Assembly: GCA_037447655.1 (NCBI GenBank)
Contig: JBBHKE010000835.1
Span: 1 to 46,776 of the forward strand
DNA length: 46,776 nt
Direction of reading: 5' to 3'
From: Zygnema cylindricum
Lineage: Eukaryota > Streptophyta > Zygnematophyceae > Zygnematales > Zygnemataceae
Position 1 is the first letter of the stretch. Every line of letters starts with the position of its first letter. The position numbers and the translations under genes are program-made. This document shows, one piece after another, positions 22,914 through 33,412 of the stretch. The notes beneath the pieces are model-generated. The model made no database searches. It was given only the letters and a program-made list of their open reading frames with translations, and had not been told where the DNA came from.

Positions 22914-23942
22914 TGTTGTTCATAGCCATTTTCAGCCATGAATGTACCCTCGGAAGCACCACAGACTACCCCAAAACAGCCTCCTTTGATTCCACTCAGA
23001 ATTCTACAGAATAGCCAAACCAAGCTGAAACTACTTAACCAGAGATTTTCTAGGCCACTTAGTATTCCCACCAATTTTCATATAACAATACCAAACCGAA
23101 TAATCACAACACTCAGTCAAAGTTGCTGAAAAACAACCTGCCAGAACTTTCATAAATATGACCAACTTCACAATGAATCCCCAAGCAAATCAGACACACA
23201 ATAGGTCTGCAAATTTGAAACAATATTGCAAATACAAGGAGGAACACACATGCAAAATTTCAGATAATTTTGCCAATAGAGCTAAGAGCAATTCTCAGAT
23301 GAAATTCCCAAAAAGGAGCAGAAACAGTTTTTGTCCAAAAAGTTCCTAAGTCTCAAAATGACTAAGTCCTACAAATATACACTACAGCTTACTACTCACT
23401 GTACAGAAGCATACCAGCCGTACGTAATCCATCAACTACCTCTATTAATGTGAGTGTACCAACAGTCTACACTAATAATGAAAACACAGGACAAAACATT
23501 GTTACATATTTAAAAGCCTTACAAATTCTGTAAAATGAATCTGGACCGTCCAAATTAAGTATCATGTGATGGACGCGATTTCGCTTCCCTCACCAAAATG
23601 TCCAAACTGATGCCGCCGCCGTCCGTAGTTCCGGTGGCATCCAATTCACCAAATGTCGACCGCCCTCTAATGTTTCGTATGACCAATTAATATTTCGAAC
23701 ACTAATTATCGGATCGCTTCGCGATCCGCCGTACATTTTTCCGCGTCACTTGAAGTCCAATTTCGTACGTTATAATAGTCTTAGTACTTAGTACGCAGGC
23801 TGCTATGACTGCGATGTGACCACCGCAGAATGGCAGCACAATATCTTTTCCATACATGCTGCTATGGCTGCGGTGTGACCAGCGCAGCATGGCAGCATAG
23901 TAATGTGATATAGAGAGGACTAAAGGTTTCCAATAACCAATA
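22914..23942 (-). mobile_element. Solo LTR, family C (-), inside copia integrase
   Basis: About 1,029 bp, flanked by AAGTT at 22909-22913 and 23943-23947, a 5-bp target-site duplication. On the minus strand it starts TATTGG (TG changed to TA) and runs through GGAAACCTTTAGTCCTC. It contains two related approximately 50-bp units (TGCTATGRCTGCGRTGTGACC) and the GGATCGC-GAA-GCGATCC hairpin (23711-23727), and ends GGCTATGAACAACA. Both flanks are copia integrase-like sequence. It fits LTR-LTR recombination leaving one LTR. Confidence 0.8.
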
Positions 23943-24966
23943 AAGTTCACATTCTTGTCATGTATATATAGGTTATAGCATTTAGATTGGTCATTGTAGC
24001 CGAGTAAGATTCATGCTGCTCCTTTCAGCTCTAGTTTTAATTCATTTGGAGAATTATATAACATTACAACATTACTGCCACATACTCTAAAGTGGCTAAC
24101 TTCTGGTTTAGTTCTTGTCCATACTTCTTAAGTCTCTTCCCTTTTAGTGCTCTAAATTCTATTTCATTTTTAATTTATGTTGCACTATATAAGCCTTCAA
24201 CCCAGAATTACGCATCTATACCTTATTCTCCTATCATTGCCCTAACACTACTTATTAATGTTCTGTTTACTCTTTCCGCTACACCTTATTCTTGCGGGGA
24301 ATATGGAACAAAAACTTAGTGAGATATTCCATTTTATTTCAAATAGTTTATGAAGCGCGGTGATAACAACTTCCCCCCATTGTCCAATCTCAATGTTAGA
24401 ATTGGAACTCCATGAATTTTCTCGCTTCACATTTTAAATTATTTCAAATGAGAAAATACTTCACTTTTCTCCTTTATGAAATTGATTTTTTATTATCTTG
24501 TGAAGTCATCAGTAAATATTACGATGTACCTAATTCCTTATGTACCTAATTCCTCCAGCTGATGGTACTTTAGCCGGTCCCTATACATTTGAGTGAACAA
24601 ATTCTAATACTCTAGTTGCTTTATGGTTGCTTTCAGAAAGAAAATGACTTTTATGTATTTTTATGAGAGAACATCCATCATTAAAATGTTCTTCTTTATT
24701 TGTTAATTTGACACATTTAATCATTCCCTCTTTGACAATTCTATCAAGAATCTCATAGTTGACATGACGAAGTCTTCTATTACAAAGGTCATTCTCAAAA
24801 TAACAGACAAACACAAAACATCTTTTTCATTCATATTGGTACAATCAGTCCTATACATGAGTTTTGGACATATAAGCGCTACTTTTTTTGCTTACTGACT
24901 ATATAAAGGACAGAAAATAAAGTCTTTTTAACCGATTTGCCATCGATGTCCAATTTACGTGTTACT
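23943..24966 (-). pseudogene. pol (integrase): copia pre-integrase/integrase remnant (-)
   Basis: The minus strand carries a pre-integrase zinc region (RRLRHVNYEILDRIVKEGMIKC, a shorter part recognised; about 24780-24700). The integrase core then continues in fragments, through an NRTL-like zone and WTRTKPEVSHFRV to LLGYNDQSKCYN near 23990. Stops and frameshifts are frequent. The upstream end is cut by the LTR piece at 24967, and the downstream end is interrupted by the solo LTR. It comes from a copia family related to the others here. Confidence 0.75.
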
Positions 24967-25266
24967 TGTAGAAACTAAAAGGTTATCTTTAGTAATTTCT
25001 AGGTTTAAACTTGTAAAAGATAAAGTGGAGAGAGAAGTAGAGGCACTCAGCCTGTCACTCCTCTCATCAACTCCCACACTTGTCGCAGTCACTGAAAGTT
25101 GGAGACGAAGCTAGAGCCATGGCTGCCTATGCTATATAGAGGAAGACAGACATAAATTTGGTAGGTTTACTAAAAAGGAACTTGACGGACCCAGGATTTG
25201 ATCCTGGTACCTGCCGTCTATCCTATTAGTAGTCGGCAACTTTGTCTTATTAGTCTAGGAAAAATG
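24967..25266 (+). repeat. 5' part of a copia LTR (+) with antisense tRNA-like block
   Basis: It begins TGTAGAAACTAAAAGG, like the LTR at 16877. It contains the SINE-like module on the minus strand: hairpin arms near 25097-25104 and 25068-25075 with loop GTGACTGCGACAAGT, and a tRNA-like T arm CCAGG-ATCAAAT-CCTGG (25192-25208). It stops where a minus-strand LTR end begins. Confidence 0.7.
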
Positions 25267-25654
25267 TGTAATTCTATGACCTCCATTGGTACACAGAATC
25301 TCCTGCTTATATGAAGCCTATAGGATAGAATATGCACTTTTGAATTTGACAATGAATAAGTCCCACCCTGGGACGTAAAAAGACTAACTGATTACACTTC
25401 TGTGTAGCGTGAACTCCCCTGAGTCTGCTGCAAAAAGAATGAATGAATTTGCTCACCTGAGCATTAAGTTATGGTTGTTCAAAGACAGCATATTTGTACA
25501 GATGGCCTGTAGGAGAGAGAGGACTTTTCAATATTTTTCTAAGTCCTGAAAAACTCCTAATAGCTATTCTAAACCAATCAAAATAGAGTACCCTAACTAT
25601 CGTACATATAAAGTACAGAAGCCGCCGTACTTTATGTACGGATATATTCGGCAC
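25267..25654 (-). repeat. 3' part of a copia LTR (-)
   Basis: Read on the minus strand it carries CCATAACTTAATGCTC, a TTCATTCTTTTTGCAGC stretch, CAGGGGAGTTC and the end CCAATGGAGGTCATAG...TTACA. These match the last 390 bases of the LTRs at 16877 and 36650. It is probably what remains of the 3' LTR of the minus-strand pol that continues at 25819. The LTR start and polypurine tract have been lost. Confidence 0.65.
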
Positions 25655-25818
25655 CCGTACGTAATCCATCAACTACCTCTATTAATGTGAGTGTACCAAC
25701 AGTCTACACTAATAATGAAAACACAGGACAAAACATTGTTACATATTTATAAGCCTTACAAATTCTGTAAAATGAATCTGGACCGTCCAAATTAAGTATC
25801 ATGTGATGGACGCGATTT
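25655..25818. repeat. 164-bp copy of part of the solo LTR at 23.4 kb
   Basis: 25655-25818 matches 23418-23581 in the same orientation with one difference that I can find (ATAAG versus AAAAG). It sits exactly between the cut LTR and the RNase H end, replacing the LTR start and polypurine tract. Confidence 0.85.
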
Positions 25819-26097
25819 ATATTTTAACTTGGGAGAAGGCACTAGTTTTGTCATCATATCAGCCACCATTTCCTCATCAGATCTATATACAAGATTCACA
25901 ATCTTATTCTCAACATTTTCTCTCACATAACTCAATCTTATGTCCATATGCTTAGCCTTGAAATGATGTTTTAGATTAGTTGGAATTACAATTATAGCTT
26001 GATTATCACAAAACACTTCATGCACTCCCTTCTTCATATACCCCAGTTCTTGCAAGAAAGACTAGACCCACATCAACTCTTTCACAGCAAAACAACA
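25819..26097 (-). pseudogene. pol (RNase H end): copia RNase H C-terminal part (-)
   Basis: The minus frame reads VKELMWV, LQELGYMKKGVHEVFCDNQ, KAKHMDIRLSYVRENVENKI and DMMTKLVPSPKLKYK, the copia RNase H end with the family's DNQ and metal-binding Asp. It continues the gene at 27148-28159; the solo LTR at 26098-27147 splits them. The sequence after LKYK is the foreign 164-bp segment. Confidence 0.85.
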
Positions 26098-27147
26098 TGT
26101 TGGTTTTCGGAAACCTTTTGTCCTCTTTATATCACATTGTTATGGTGCCATGCTGCGCTGGTCACAGCAGCATGTATGGAAAAGATATTGCGCTACCCTA
26201 CTACGCTGGTCACATAGCAATCACAGCAACTTGCGTACTAAGTACTAAGATTATTGGAACGTACGAAATTAGACTTCAAGTGACGCGAAGAAACATAGAC
26301 GAAAGTGCGGAATGTGTTGGAGATATGGACGGCGGATCGCGAAGCAATCCAATGATTAATATTCGAAATGATTGAAATTCTACGTCGGCAATACGAAACA
26401 TAATGCAGTGGTCAAACATGTGATGCATTGGACGCCACCGGAGCTACGGACGCCGGCGCCTTCAGTTTCGTGAGGGACGCGGAATCGCGTCCATCACATG
26501 GTATTTATTTTGGATGGTCCATATTCGTTTGACGGAATCGTAAGACTTGTAAATATTTAACAATGTTTGTCCTGTGTATTTATTATTAATATAGATCTCG
26601 GGTAGACTCACATTAATAGAGGTAGTTGATTTATTACGTACGGCTGGTATGTCTCTCTACAGTTAGTAGTAAGCTGTAGTGTATATTTGTAGGACTTAGT
26701 CATTTTTTGACTTGGGAACTTTTTTGACAAAAACTGTTTTGCTCCTTTTTTGTGAATTTCATCTGAGAATTTCTCTCACTTCAATCGGCAGAATTGTCTG
26801 AAATTTTTCATGCATGTTCCTCCTTGTATTGGAAATATTCTGGCAGGTTTTCAGACTTATTGTGTATCTGATTTTCTTGGGGCTTCATTGTGAAGTTGGT
26901 CATATTTATCAAAGTTCTAGCAGGCTGTTTTTCTGCAATTTTGACAGGGTGTTGTGATTACTCGGTTTGGTATTGTTATATTAATATTGGTGGGAGTACT
27001 TAGTGGCCTAGGAACTATCTGGTTGAGTAATTTCAGCTTGGTTTAAATATTTTTTAGAAATCTGAGTGGAATCAAATGAGTTTGTTGTGGGGTAGTCTGT
27101 GGTGCTTCCGAGGGTACATTCATGGCTGAAATCGACTATCAACTACA
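26098..27147 (+). mobile_element. Solo LTR, family C (+), inside copia RNase H
   Basis: About 1,050 bp, TG...CA, with CAACA (26093-26097) on the left and CAAGA (27148-27152) on the right as a one-mismatch target duplication. Removing the LTR and one CAAGA gives a continuous RNase H reading across the site. It carries GGAAACCTTTTGTCCTC near its start, the hairpin at 26334-26350 (one stem base changed) and the common LTR end. It lies in inverted orientation to the solo LTR at 22914-23942. Confidence 0.82.
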
Positions 27148-28159
27148 CAAGAGGCCATGTACTCAGCCTCCATATTGAGCAACCACCTTTTGTTGTTTGC
27201 TGCTCCAAAAGCAAGCACCTTCCCCCACATACAACACATATCCAGAAGTGAATCTTCTCATAGGTGCATCCCCATAACTGGCATCACTCTAAGCAGTGAT
27301 ATCAGTGTGCTTCCCTCCCAAATGCAACCATAACTCTTTGGTTCCTGCTAGATATCTCATGACTCTCTTGGCTGCCTTCTACTCTCTCTTCCTAGGAATG
27401 TTAAGACTCCTACTGAGGACTCCTACTGCTACGGTTATGTCCGGCCTTGTACATTTCATAAAGTAGATCAGACTCCCTAAGACCTATCTATAAGGAATAG
27501 ACTTCATAAACTCTCTCTCTCCTCTGGACTCATTTGATTGTCTAAGATCATCACTCCTCCTTCTACACTACAACCACTTACTTTCTTCAACTCCATGGGA
27601 GTGGTGCAACTGTTTGCCTATTCCACCTAGAATTTCAAGCATATTACCTATTGCTTCTTTCTGAGTAAGTCTGATAGTCCTTTTCCCCCTATCTCTCTCC
27701 ATTTAGATCCCAAAATATATCTTGCCTCCCCTAAATTTTTCATGTCAAATCTGCTTCTAAGATCTTTCTTTAACTTATTAAATTTTTCCAAAGACTTACT
27801 TAACACAAACAGATCATCCACATAAATTGCAATAAAAATGACGCCATTCTCATTTTCAAACATATATATAGAATGGCAAGAGCTGAACGAAATATATCCC
27901 AGAACAGTGAGAAACTCATCTAGATTTATATTCCATTGTCAAGGAGGCTGCTTCACTCCATATAAGGACTTTATGAGCCTGCACACTTTGCTCTCTTCTC
28001 CTTCCTCCACGAACCTTTCTGGTTTCCGCATGAAAATTTCTTCCTCTAACTCGCCATTAAGAAAGGCAGTCTTAATATCCATGTGGTGTATTTCCATGTT
28101 CCCTCCTTTAGGGTGAATCCCTTTGCTACCAATCGAGCCTTATATCTTTCAATGGTATT
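27148..28159 (-). pseudogene. pol (RT/RNase H): copia reverse transcriptase-RNase H (-)
   Basis: On the minus strand: the NTIERYKARLVAKG region (about 28155), MEIHHMDIKTAFLNGELEEE, QPPWQW-like, YVDDLFVLSKS (about 27815), EARYILG, and RNase H blocks to EAEYMASC where the solo LTR enters. Stops and frameshifts disrupt it. The 5' side is cut at about 28160 by a plus-strand LTR. Confidence 0.85.
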
Positions 28160-29167
28160 ATTATAAAAATTACTAAATTAATAGTGTCTTTTCTATGTCT
28201 AAATTGATCAGTAAAATAAAAAAAGAAAAGGGCAGACAACCTGTTTCCACCTCCTCTCTCTAGCCACCATACTTGTTGTAGTCACTGAAAGATAGAGAGG
28301 GTGGTTCAGCCATGGTTGCTTTAGCTCCACATGTTAGACTAAAGAGTGACATACGTCACTCTCAATAAAAAGGTTGAGTCCGGTAGGACTTGAACCTCCG
28401 ACCGGTAGAGCGAGGCATAGCCAACAACTCTAACATGTTTGTCGTAGAAGTCCGATACAATACATGGGGTGTGATATTTATTTAAACGTTGTTTAATGGA
28501 TCTAGTTCAATTAACAAAATAACGGACTGAATACATAGAGATCCGTAAGATCACGGTACAACACGTCACACACAAAACAAATTAAACGGACATTTGTTTG
28601 GATGGCTAATAATGAAACTGAGTTCTGATCCGAGGGCGCGTATCATCGCCGAGATCCCAATATGACCACTTTGGTCGTTTGTAGGCGTGGCATGACTTGG
28701 CGCCACAAGGCTGAATAAATTTGTACGCGTAAATCTCGGGAAGCATAAGGACGAATCATTTGGAGACAAGTGTCCACCCAATGGTCTTATCGTACACAGG
28801 CCGTATAGAAAGTACATCAGCCGTAGTACCTTTCAAAACTTTACAGTCGTATGATTTATCGTATATCAGTAGATAGGGGCTATAAGAGGGGTTTTAGGAC
28901 TTAGGAAATTTTGGTAGATAGACACCACTTCCTTAAAGAGTTATTTATAAACTTGGCATTTTTGCCACCTTATAACTTATCCGCTCGTTGGTCGTCTTCA
29001 GTGATTATTTTTGCTACAGACTCAAGGGAGTCCAAGCTACAAAAGGATGCAATCAGATTGTCAATTAGTTTGCTTGGGCAGCAGTGGCTATGGCTGAGAT
29101 TGGGTTAATTTAAAACTATCTAGAGGCTTCCTGAATTTTGTTGTCCAATGGAAGACACAAAATTTCA
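28160..29167 (+). mobile_element. copia family-B 5' LTR (+), left half of inverted pair
   Basis: About 1,008 bp, the same length as its inverted partner at 32384-33391. The start is degraded and the end reads ACACAAAATTTCA directly before the primer-binding site. It holds the antisense SINE-like module and the usual GTAC, GGACTTA and ATTTATAAA (TATA-like, about 28944) blocks. Confidence 0.75.
28236..28455 (-). repeat. Antisense tRNA-headed SINE-like module in LTR
   Basis: The B-box-like GGTTCAAGTCC is the complement of 28386-28396. The hairpin arms TAGAGAGGGTGG (28293-28304) and CCACCTCCTCTCTCTA (28247-28262) enclose the loop core GTGACTACAACAAGT in complement. Confidence 0.6.
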
Positions 29168-29182
29168 GGTTATGGGCCCACC
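29168..29182 (+). promoter_or_regulatory. Primer-binding site (initiator tRNA-Met 5' half)
   Basis: GGTTATGGGCCCACC follows the LTR end directly and is the exact complement of 15 bases of plant initiator tRNA-Met around its anticodon. The ATG at 29172-29174 opens the gag frame. Confidence 0.75.
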
Positions 29183-30500
29183 CTCTAAGGTGCCCACCTT
29201 CAATCAATCAGGGTTGGTCTAAAGGGAAGCCATGATGACAGGGGATTTGTGCGAAAAACAACACTAGGGTATGGTTTGTGGACAAGTGAAACGTCCACCT
29301 CAGGCAACTCCACTAGGGTTTGGTGGAATAAGGTTTGTTCAAGCAGCAACTGCTGCAGCAGAGGAGGCATATGATGGGGACATTAGTGTGTCCAAAAGTG
29401 GAAAGAGAAGGAGACACCTCTTACTCCAATTGCCCCTATTACCACGGCACAAGAAGCGACAACCATGAAAACCGCGGAGAACGATACCCAAACCTGGGAA
29501 GACATCAACATGGCTGCCAAAAACTTCATTCTAAGACACCTCCATCAGACTTTCGCCACCCCCCATTTTCACATTTACAAGGCCGAGGAGTTGTGGGTAA
29601 GTTTGGTGGAGATCTATAGAGCTCTAACTATTCGGGAGCTCTAGTTGGTAGAGTAGAAGTTAGGGAACTATACTTACAAAGGGGGAAAGATGTTAGATTA
29701 CAGTAATGATCTCTCTTGCTTGTATATGGAGTTGGAGACTATTGGGTGGACACATACAATGAAGATGAAAGTTACACTCTCATCATGAAGTTACCCGACG
29801 AGTATAAAAACATAACACACTAAATAGAGAAAATGACTGACAATTCATGGAAGTGGAACACAGTGGTCCGGATGATACTTGTGCAAGAAAACTCAATTAA
29901 GATTAGGAGAGGGGGAAAGAGCATCCAATATCTAGCTGCAGGAGCAAACCGGTGGGGGAAAGATCCGAAAAAGCCGTACAAAAGAGAGAGATCAGGCTGG
30001 AGGACTGAGCCCCCCAAAGGGTCTTTGTCATTTTTGCAAAAAGTCGGGACACTTCATCGCGGATTGTGTCAAGCTGTCGGAACTGAGGCTCTAAGAGAAC
30101 CGTGGAGAGGGTTCTTTTGGAGGGAATAAGAAAGCACTTGTGGTCACAAAAGTGAAAGGAGAGACCGAGGATGAGTCCTCTGAGGAGGAGGATGGGGAGC
30201 TTCTTCTTGACAAGAGTCTGGAGGAGAAAGAGATCCTTAGGAAATAGAAATGTGCTCTCGAAGCAATTCGAGAAGCTCCATAGGAAGGATGGATAATCGA
30301 CTCAGGTGCATCAATGCATATGTGCCGTGATAAGCATCTCTTTACTAAGATAAGAAAGATCCTTACTGTAGAGATAGAGTATCGGGATGGTAGAGTGGTT
30401 ACTAGAGATCTAGTGGTGTCAATAGTTCTCAAATTCTTAGTGGAGGGTAAGACATCTATACTCACCTTCTCAAATGTACTCTACATTCCTCAACTTCAGG
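29172..30500 (+). pseudogene. gag-pol: copia Gag-protease remnant (+)
   Basis: The frame starts MGPPSKVPTFN inside the primer-binding site and is broken by TAA and TAG within about 100 bases. The Gag core is recognisable in pieces, including a CHFCKKSGHFIADC zinc knuckle near 30030-30070 and an Arg/Glu-rich linker. The protease shows GWIIDSGASMHMC near 30290-30325 (TAG just before) and the VLYIPQL block near 30495. There the sequence jumps to the opposite strand of a second copy. At least five stops are present. Confidence 0.8.
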
Positions 30501-32379
30501 CTTTACTTCTCACTCCAAGCTTTATATTCGTTGAAGTAAATTCGTGTTTTAGACTTATATGTTAGAAAGTAGACTCTAGAGTATCTAGACTAGTCATCCG
30601 TTATTGTCAACATAAACCTCTTTCCTCTAACGGAAGGTACCTTTGCAGGTCCCCAGATATCTCTGTGGACCAGATCTAGTACTTTCTCACCTCTATATGT
30701 GGCGACTTTGGGAAAAGAAAGTCTGTGAGCCTTAACTTGAGCACAACCACTACAATAATCCATCATTTCATTATCCCCAATCTGAATGTCTTCTACTACC
30801 CAAAGCTTTTTCATTTACCTCAACCTTTCAAAATACACACGCCCCAACGGCTTATGCCAAATCATGAACTTTGGAACACCAACATAATATGCATTCTTCT
30901 TTTCATACTCAGGTTAAGCCTAAACATTCCTTGGCTACCCTTATCTGCCCTGAAGTAGATTTCATCCCCATACTTAGCTGTAAAGACTCCTTTTCTATTA
31001 AAGGGATCAAACTCTCTGTCATCTAACAAAGACGAAGAGACAAGATTTTTACTTAGCTGAGGAATGTAGAGTACATATGAGAATGTGAGTATAGAAGTCC
31101 TACCCTCCACTAAGACTTTCAGATCTGCCGACCCCACTAGATCTGTAGTAACCACTCTCCTATCCCCATACTCTATCTCAATAGTAGGGATCTTTCTTAG
31201 CTTAGTAAAGAGATGCTTATCATGACATAAATGCATTGATGCACGTGAATCCATGATCCATCCTTCTTCTAGAGCTTCTCGAATCGCTCGGAGAGCACAC
31301 TTCTGTTTCCGTGGGATCTCTTTTTCCTCAAGAATCTTGTCAAGAAGTAGCTCCCCATCCTTCTCCTTAGAGGACTCGTCCTCAGTCTCTCCTTTCTCTT
31401 TTGTGACCACAAGTGCTTTCTTCTTCCCTCGGGAAGAACCCCCACCATAGTTCTCTTGAAGCCTCACCTCCAACAGCTTAACACAATCCGCGATGTTGTG
31501 TCCCAGCTTTTTGCAAAAATGACAAAGACCATTTGTGGGCCTCAGTCCTCCAGAGAGATGTCTCTCCTTAGTACGGTTTATTTGGATCCTTCCCCCACCG
31601 GTTTGCTCCTGTAGCTAGAGCTTGGATGTTCTTTCCCCCTCTCCTAATCTTAGTGGTGTTCTCCTGCACAAAAATCATTTGGACCACTGTGTTCCACCTC
31701 CATGAACTGTTAGTCATTTCATGTACTCGGTATACTATGTTTTCATACTCGTCGGGTAACTTCATGGTGAGAGTGTTGAATTTCATCTTTATTGTATCTG
31801 TCCACTCGGCACTCTCAATTTCCAAATAGAAACAAAAGAGATCATTACAATAGTCTAACGTCTTTCCCCCTATTTAAGTATAATTCCCTAACTTTTGTTC
31901 GGCCAACTGGAGCTCATGAATAGTACCAGCTCTATAGATTTCCACCAACTCACCCAAAACTCCTAGGCCTTGTGAATGTGAAGATGAGGGGTTGCCAAAG
32001 CCTAAGTGAGGTGTCTTAGAATGAGGTTTTTGGCAGCCATTTTGATGTCTTCCTACTTTTCGGTATCGTTCTCCGCGGTCTTCATAGCCGCCGCTCCAGG
32101 TGCTGTGGTAATAGCAGCAATAAGATTAAAAGGCGTCTCCTTCTCTTTCCCCTATTTGCACACACTGTTGTCCTGATCATCTACCTCCTCTATCGGAGCA
32201 AATGCTGCTGTAAAAAACCTTATTTCACCAAACCCTAGTGGAGTTCCCTAAGGTGGACGTCTCACTTGTCCACTGACAATACCCCAGTATCGTTTCTCAC
32301 ACAAATCCCCCATCATCATGGCTTCCCAATAGATGAACCCAAATCCATTAAAGGTGGGCACCTTAGAGGGTGGGCCCAT
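30501..32379 (-). pseudogene. gag-pol: copia Gag-protease-integrase remnant (-)
   Basis: On the minus strand the frame begins MGPPSKVPTFNG at 32379 in the primer-binding site. It passes through Gag, where stops occur, and a CHFCKKLGHNIADC-like knuckle near 31530-31490, then protease GWIMDSRASMHLC (Gly of DSGA changed to Arg, about 31250). The pre-integrase CSGCAQVK follows (about 30755), then the integrase start HRDIWGP with ITDD. A TAG then lies before SRYSRVYFL. It ends near 30501 at NEYKAWSEK. It is about 85% like the plus copy where they overlap, judged by eye. Confidence 0.82.
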
Positions 32380-32383
32380 AACT
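32369..32383 (-). promoter_or_regulatory. Primer-binding site (initiator tRNA-Met 5' half), (-)
   Basis: On the minus strand AGTTATGGGCCCACC follows the LTR end; 14 of 15 bases match the complement of plant initiator tRNA-Met. The gag ATG lies inside it. Confidence 0.7.
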
Positions 32384-33391
32384 TGCAATTGTGTGTCCTC
32401 CATTAGACTACAAATTCAGGAAGCCTCTAGATAATTTTTAACTAACCCCCTTTCAGCCACAACCACTGCTGCCCAAGTAGACAATTTGACAATATGATTG
32501 CACCTTTATACATTTTGGACTCCCTTGAGCCCGTAGCAAAAAGAATCACTAAAAACGGCCAACCAGCCGATTAGTTATAGGGTGGCAAAAATGGCAATTT
32601 ATACAAACTCTTAATGAGAGAGGTGACTGTCTATAAAAATTATCGAAGTCCTAAATCCCCCCTCACAACCCCTATCTACCATACTGCGATCCAATCAAAT
32701 CACAGTACAGTACAAAAAAGTACTACGCCCTGTACTTCTTGTATAGTTTGTGTATGACAAGGCCATTAAGTTGACGCGTGTCCACTTTTAACTCGTCCTT
32801 GTGTTCACCAGAATTCTCGCAACCGAATGTTATTTCTCCACGTGTCACCAGGTCACCCCACTTGCGAAAACCGCCAAAGTGACCATTTCAGTATTGCGGC
32901 AGCGATATGTGTCGTTAAATCGTAAACCGACATTTAATATTAGCTGTCGAAACAAATGTCCGATTCATTTGTTTCGTGCGATATCAAGTTCGCACTATAT
33001 TAGTTAGTTCTATGTTCTTTCATTCCTCATTCTGTTAATCGGATTTAGGATCATAACATACGTTAAATATTTATCACACCCTATGTTTTTTAACAAACTC
33101 CTACGATAGACAGGTTAGAGCTGACGGCTACGCCTCGCTCTGCTGGTTGGAGGTTTGAGTCTTGCCGGACTTAACCTTTTGTTGAGAGTGACTTTTGTCA
33201 CTCTTTATTTTTGCCTATGGAGCTGAAGCCGCCATGGCTCCACTACTCTCTCTCTCTCTCTCTCTTAATGACTACAACAAGTATGGGGGCTAGAGAGACG
33301 GGATGGAGGCAGACTGTCTGCACTTTTTTTTTCGTTTTCCGCTAAGTTATTTAGACCTATTAAATACCCTATAAATAGAGTAATTTCAAGA
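32384..33391 (-). mobile_element. copia family-B 5' LTR (-), right half of inverted pair
   Basis: About 1,008 bp. On the minus strand it starts TCTTGAAATTAC (TG changed to TC) and ends ACACACAATTGCA before the primer-binding site. It carries the SINE-like module, GTAC pairs and the TTCTTTTTGCTACGGGCTC block. Confidence 0.75.
33105..33335 (+). repeat. tRNA-headed SINE-like module in a minus-strand LTR
   Basis: On the plus strand: GGTTAGAGCTGACGGC (end of a D arm), the B-box-like GGTTTGAGTC (33152-33161), then a hairpin with arms at 33237-33264 (partly a CT microsatellite) and 33291-33310. The loop is ATGACTACAACAAGT and a T run follows. It is antisense to its host LTR, as in all other copies. 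Confidence 0.6.
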
Positions 33392-33412
33392 AAAGAGTAC
33401 TTCCATCTACAT

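Noticed and set aside
22914-27147. Long-TIR or foldback DNA transposon
   Set aside because: Each arm has its own target duplication and LTR-like ends, and the sequence between belongs to two copia remnants.
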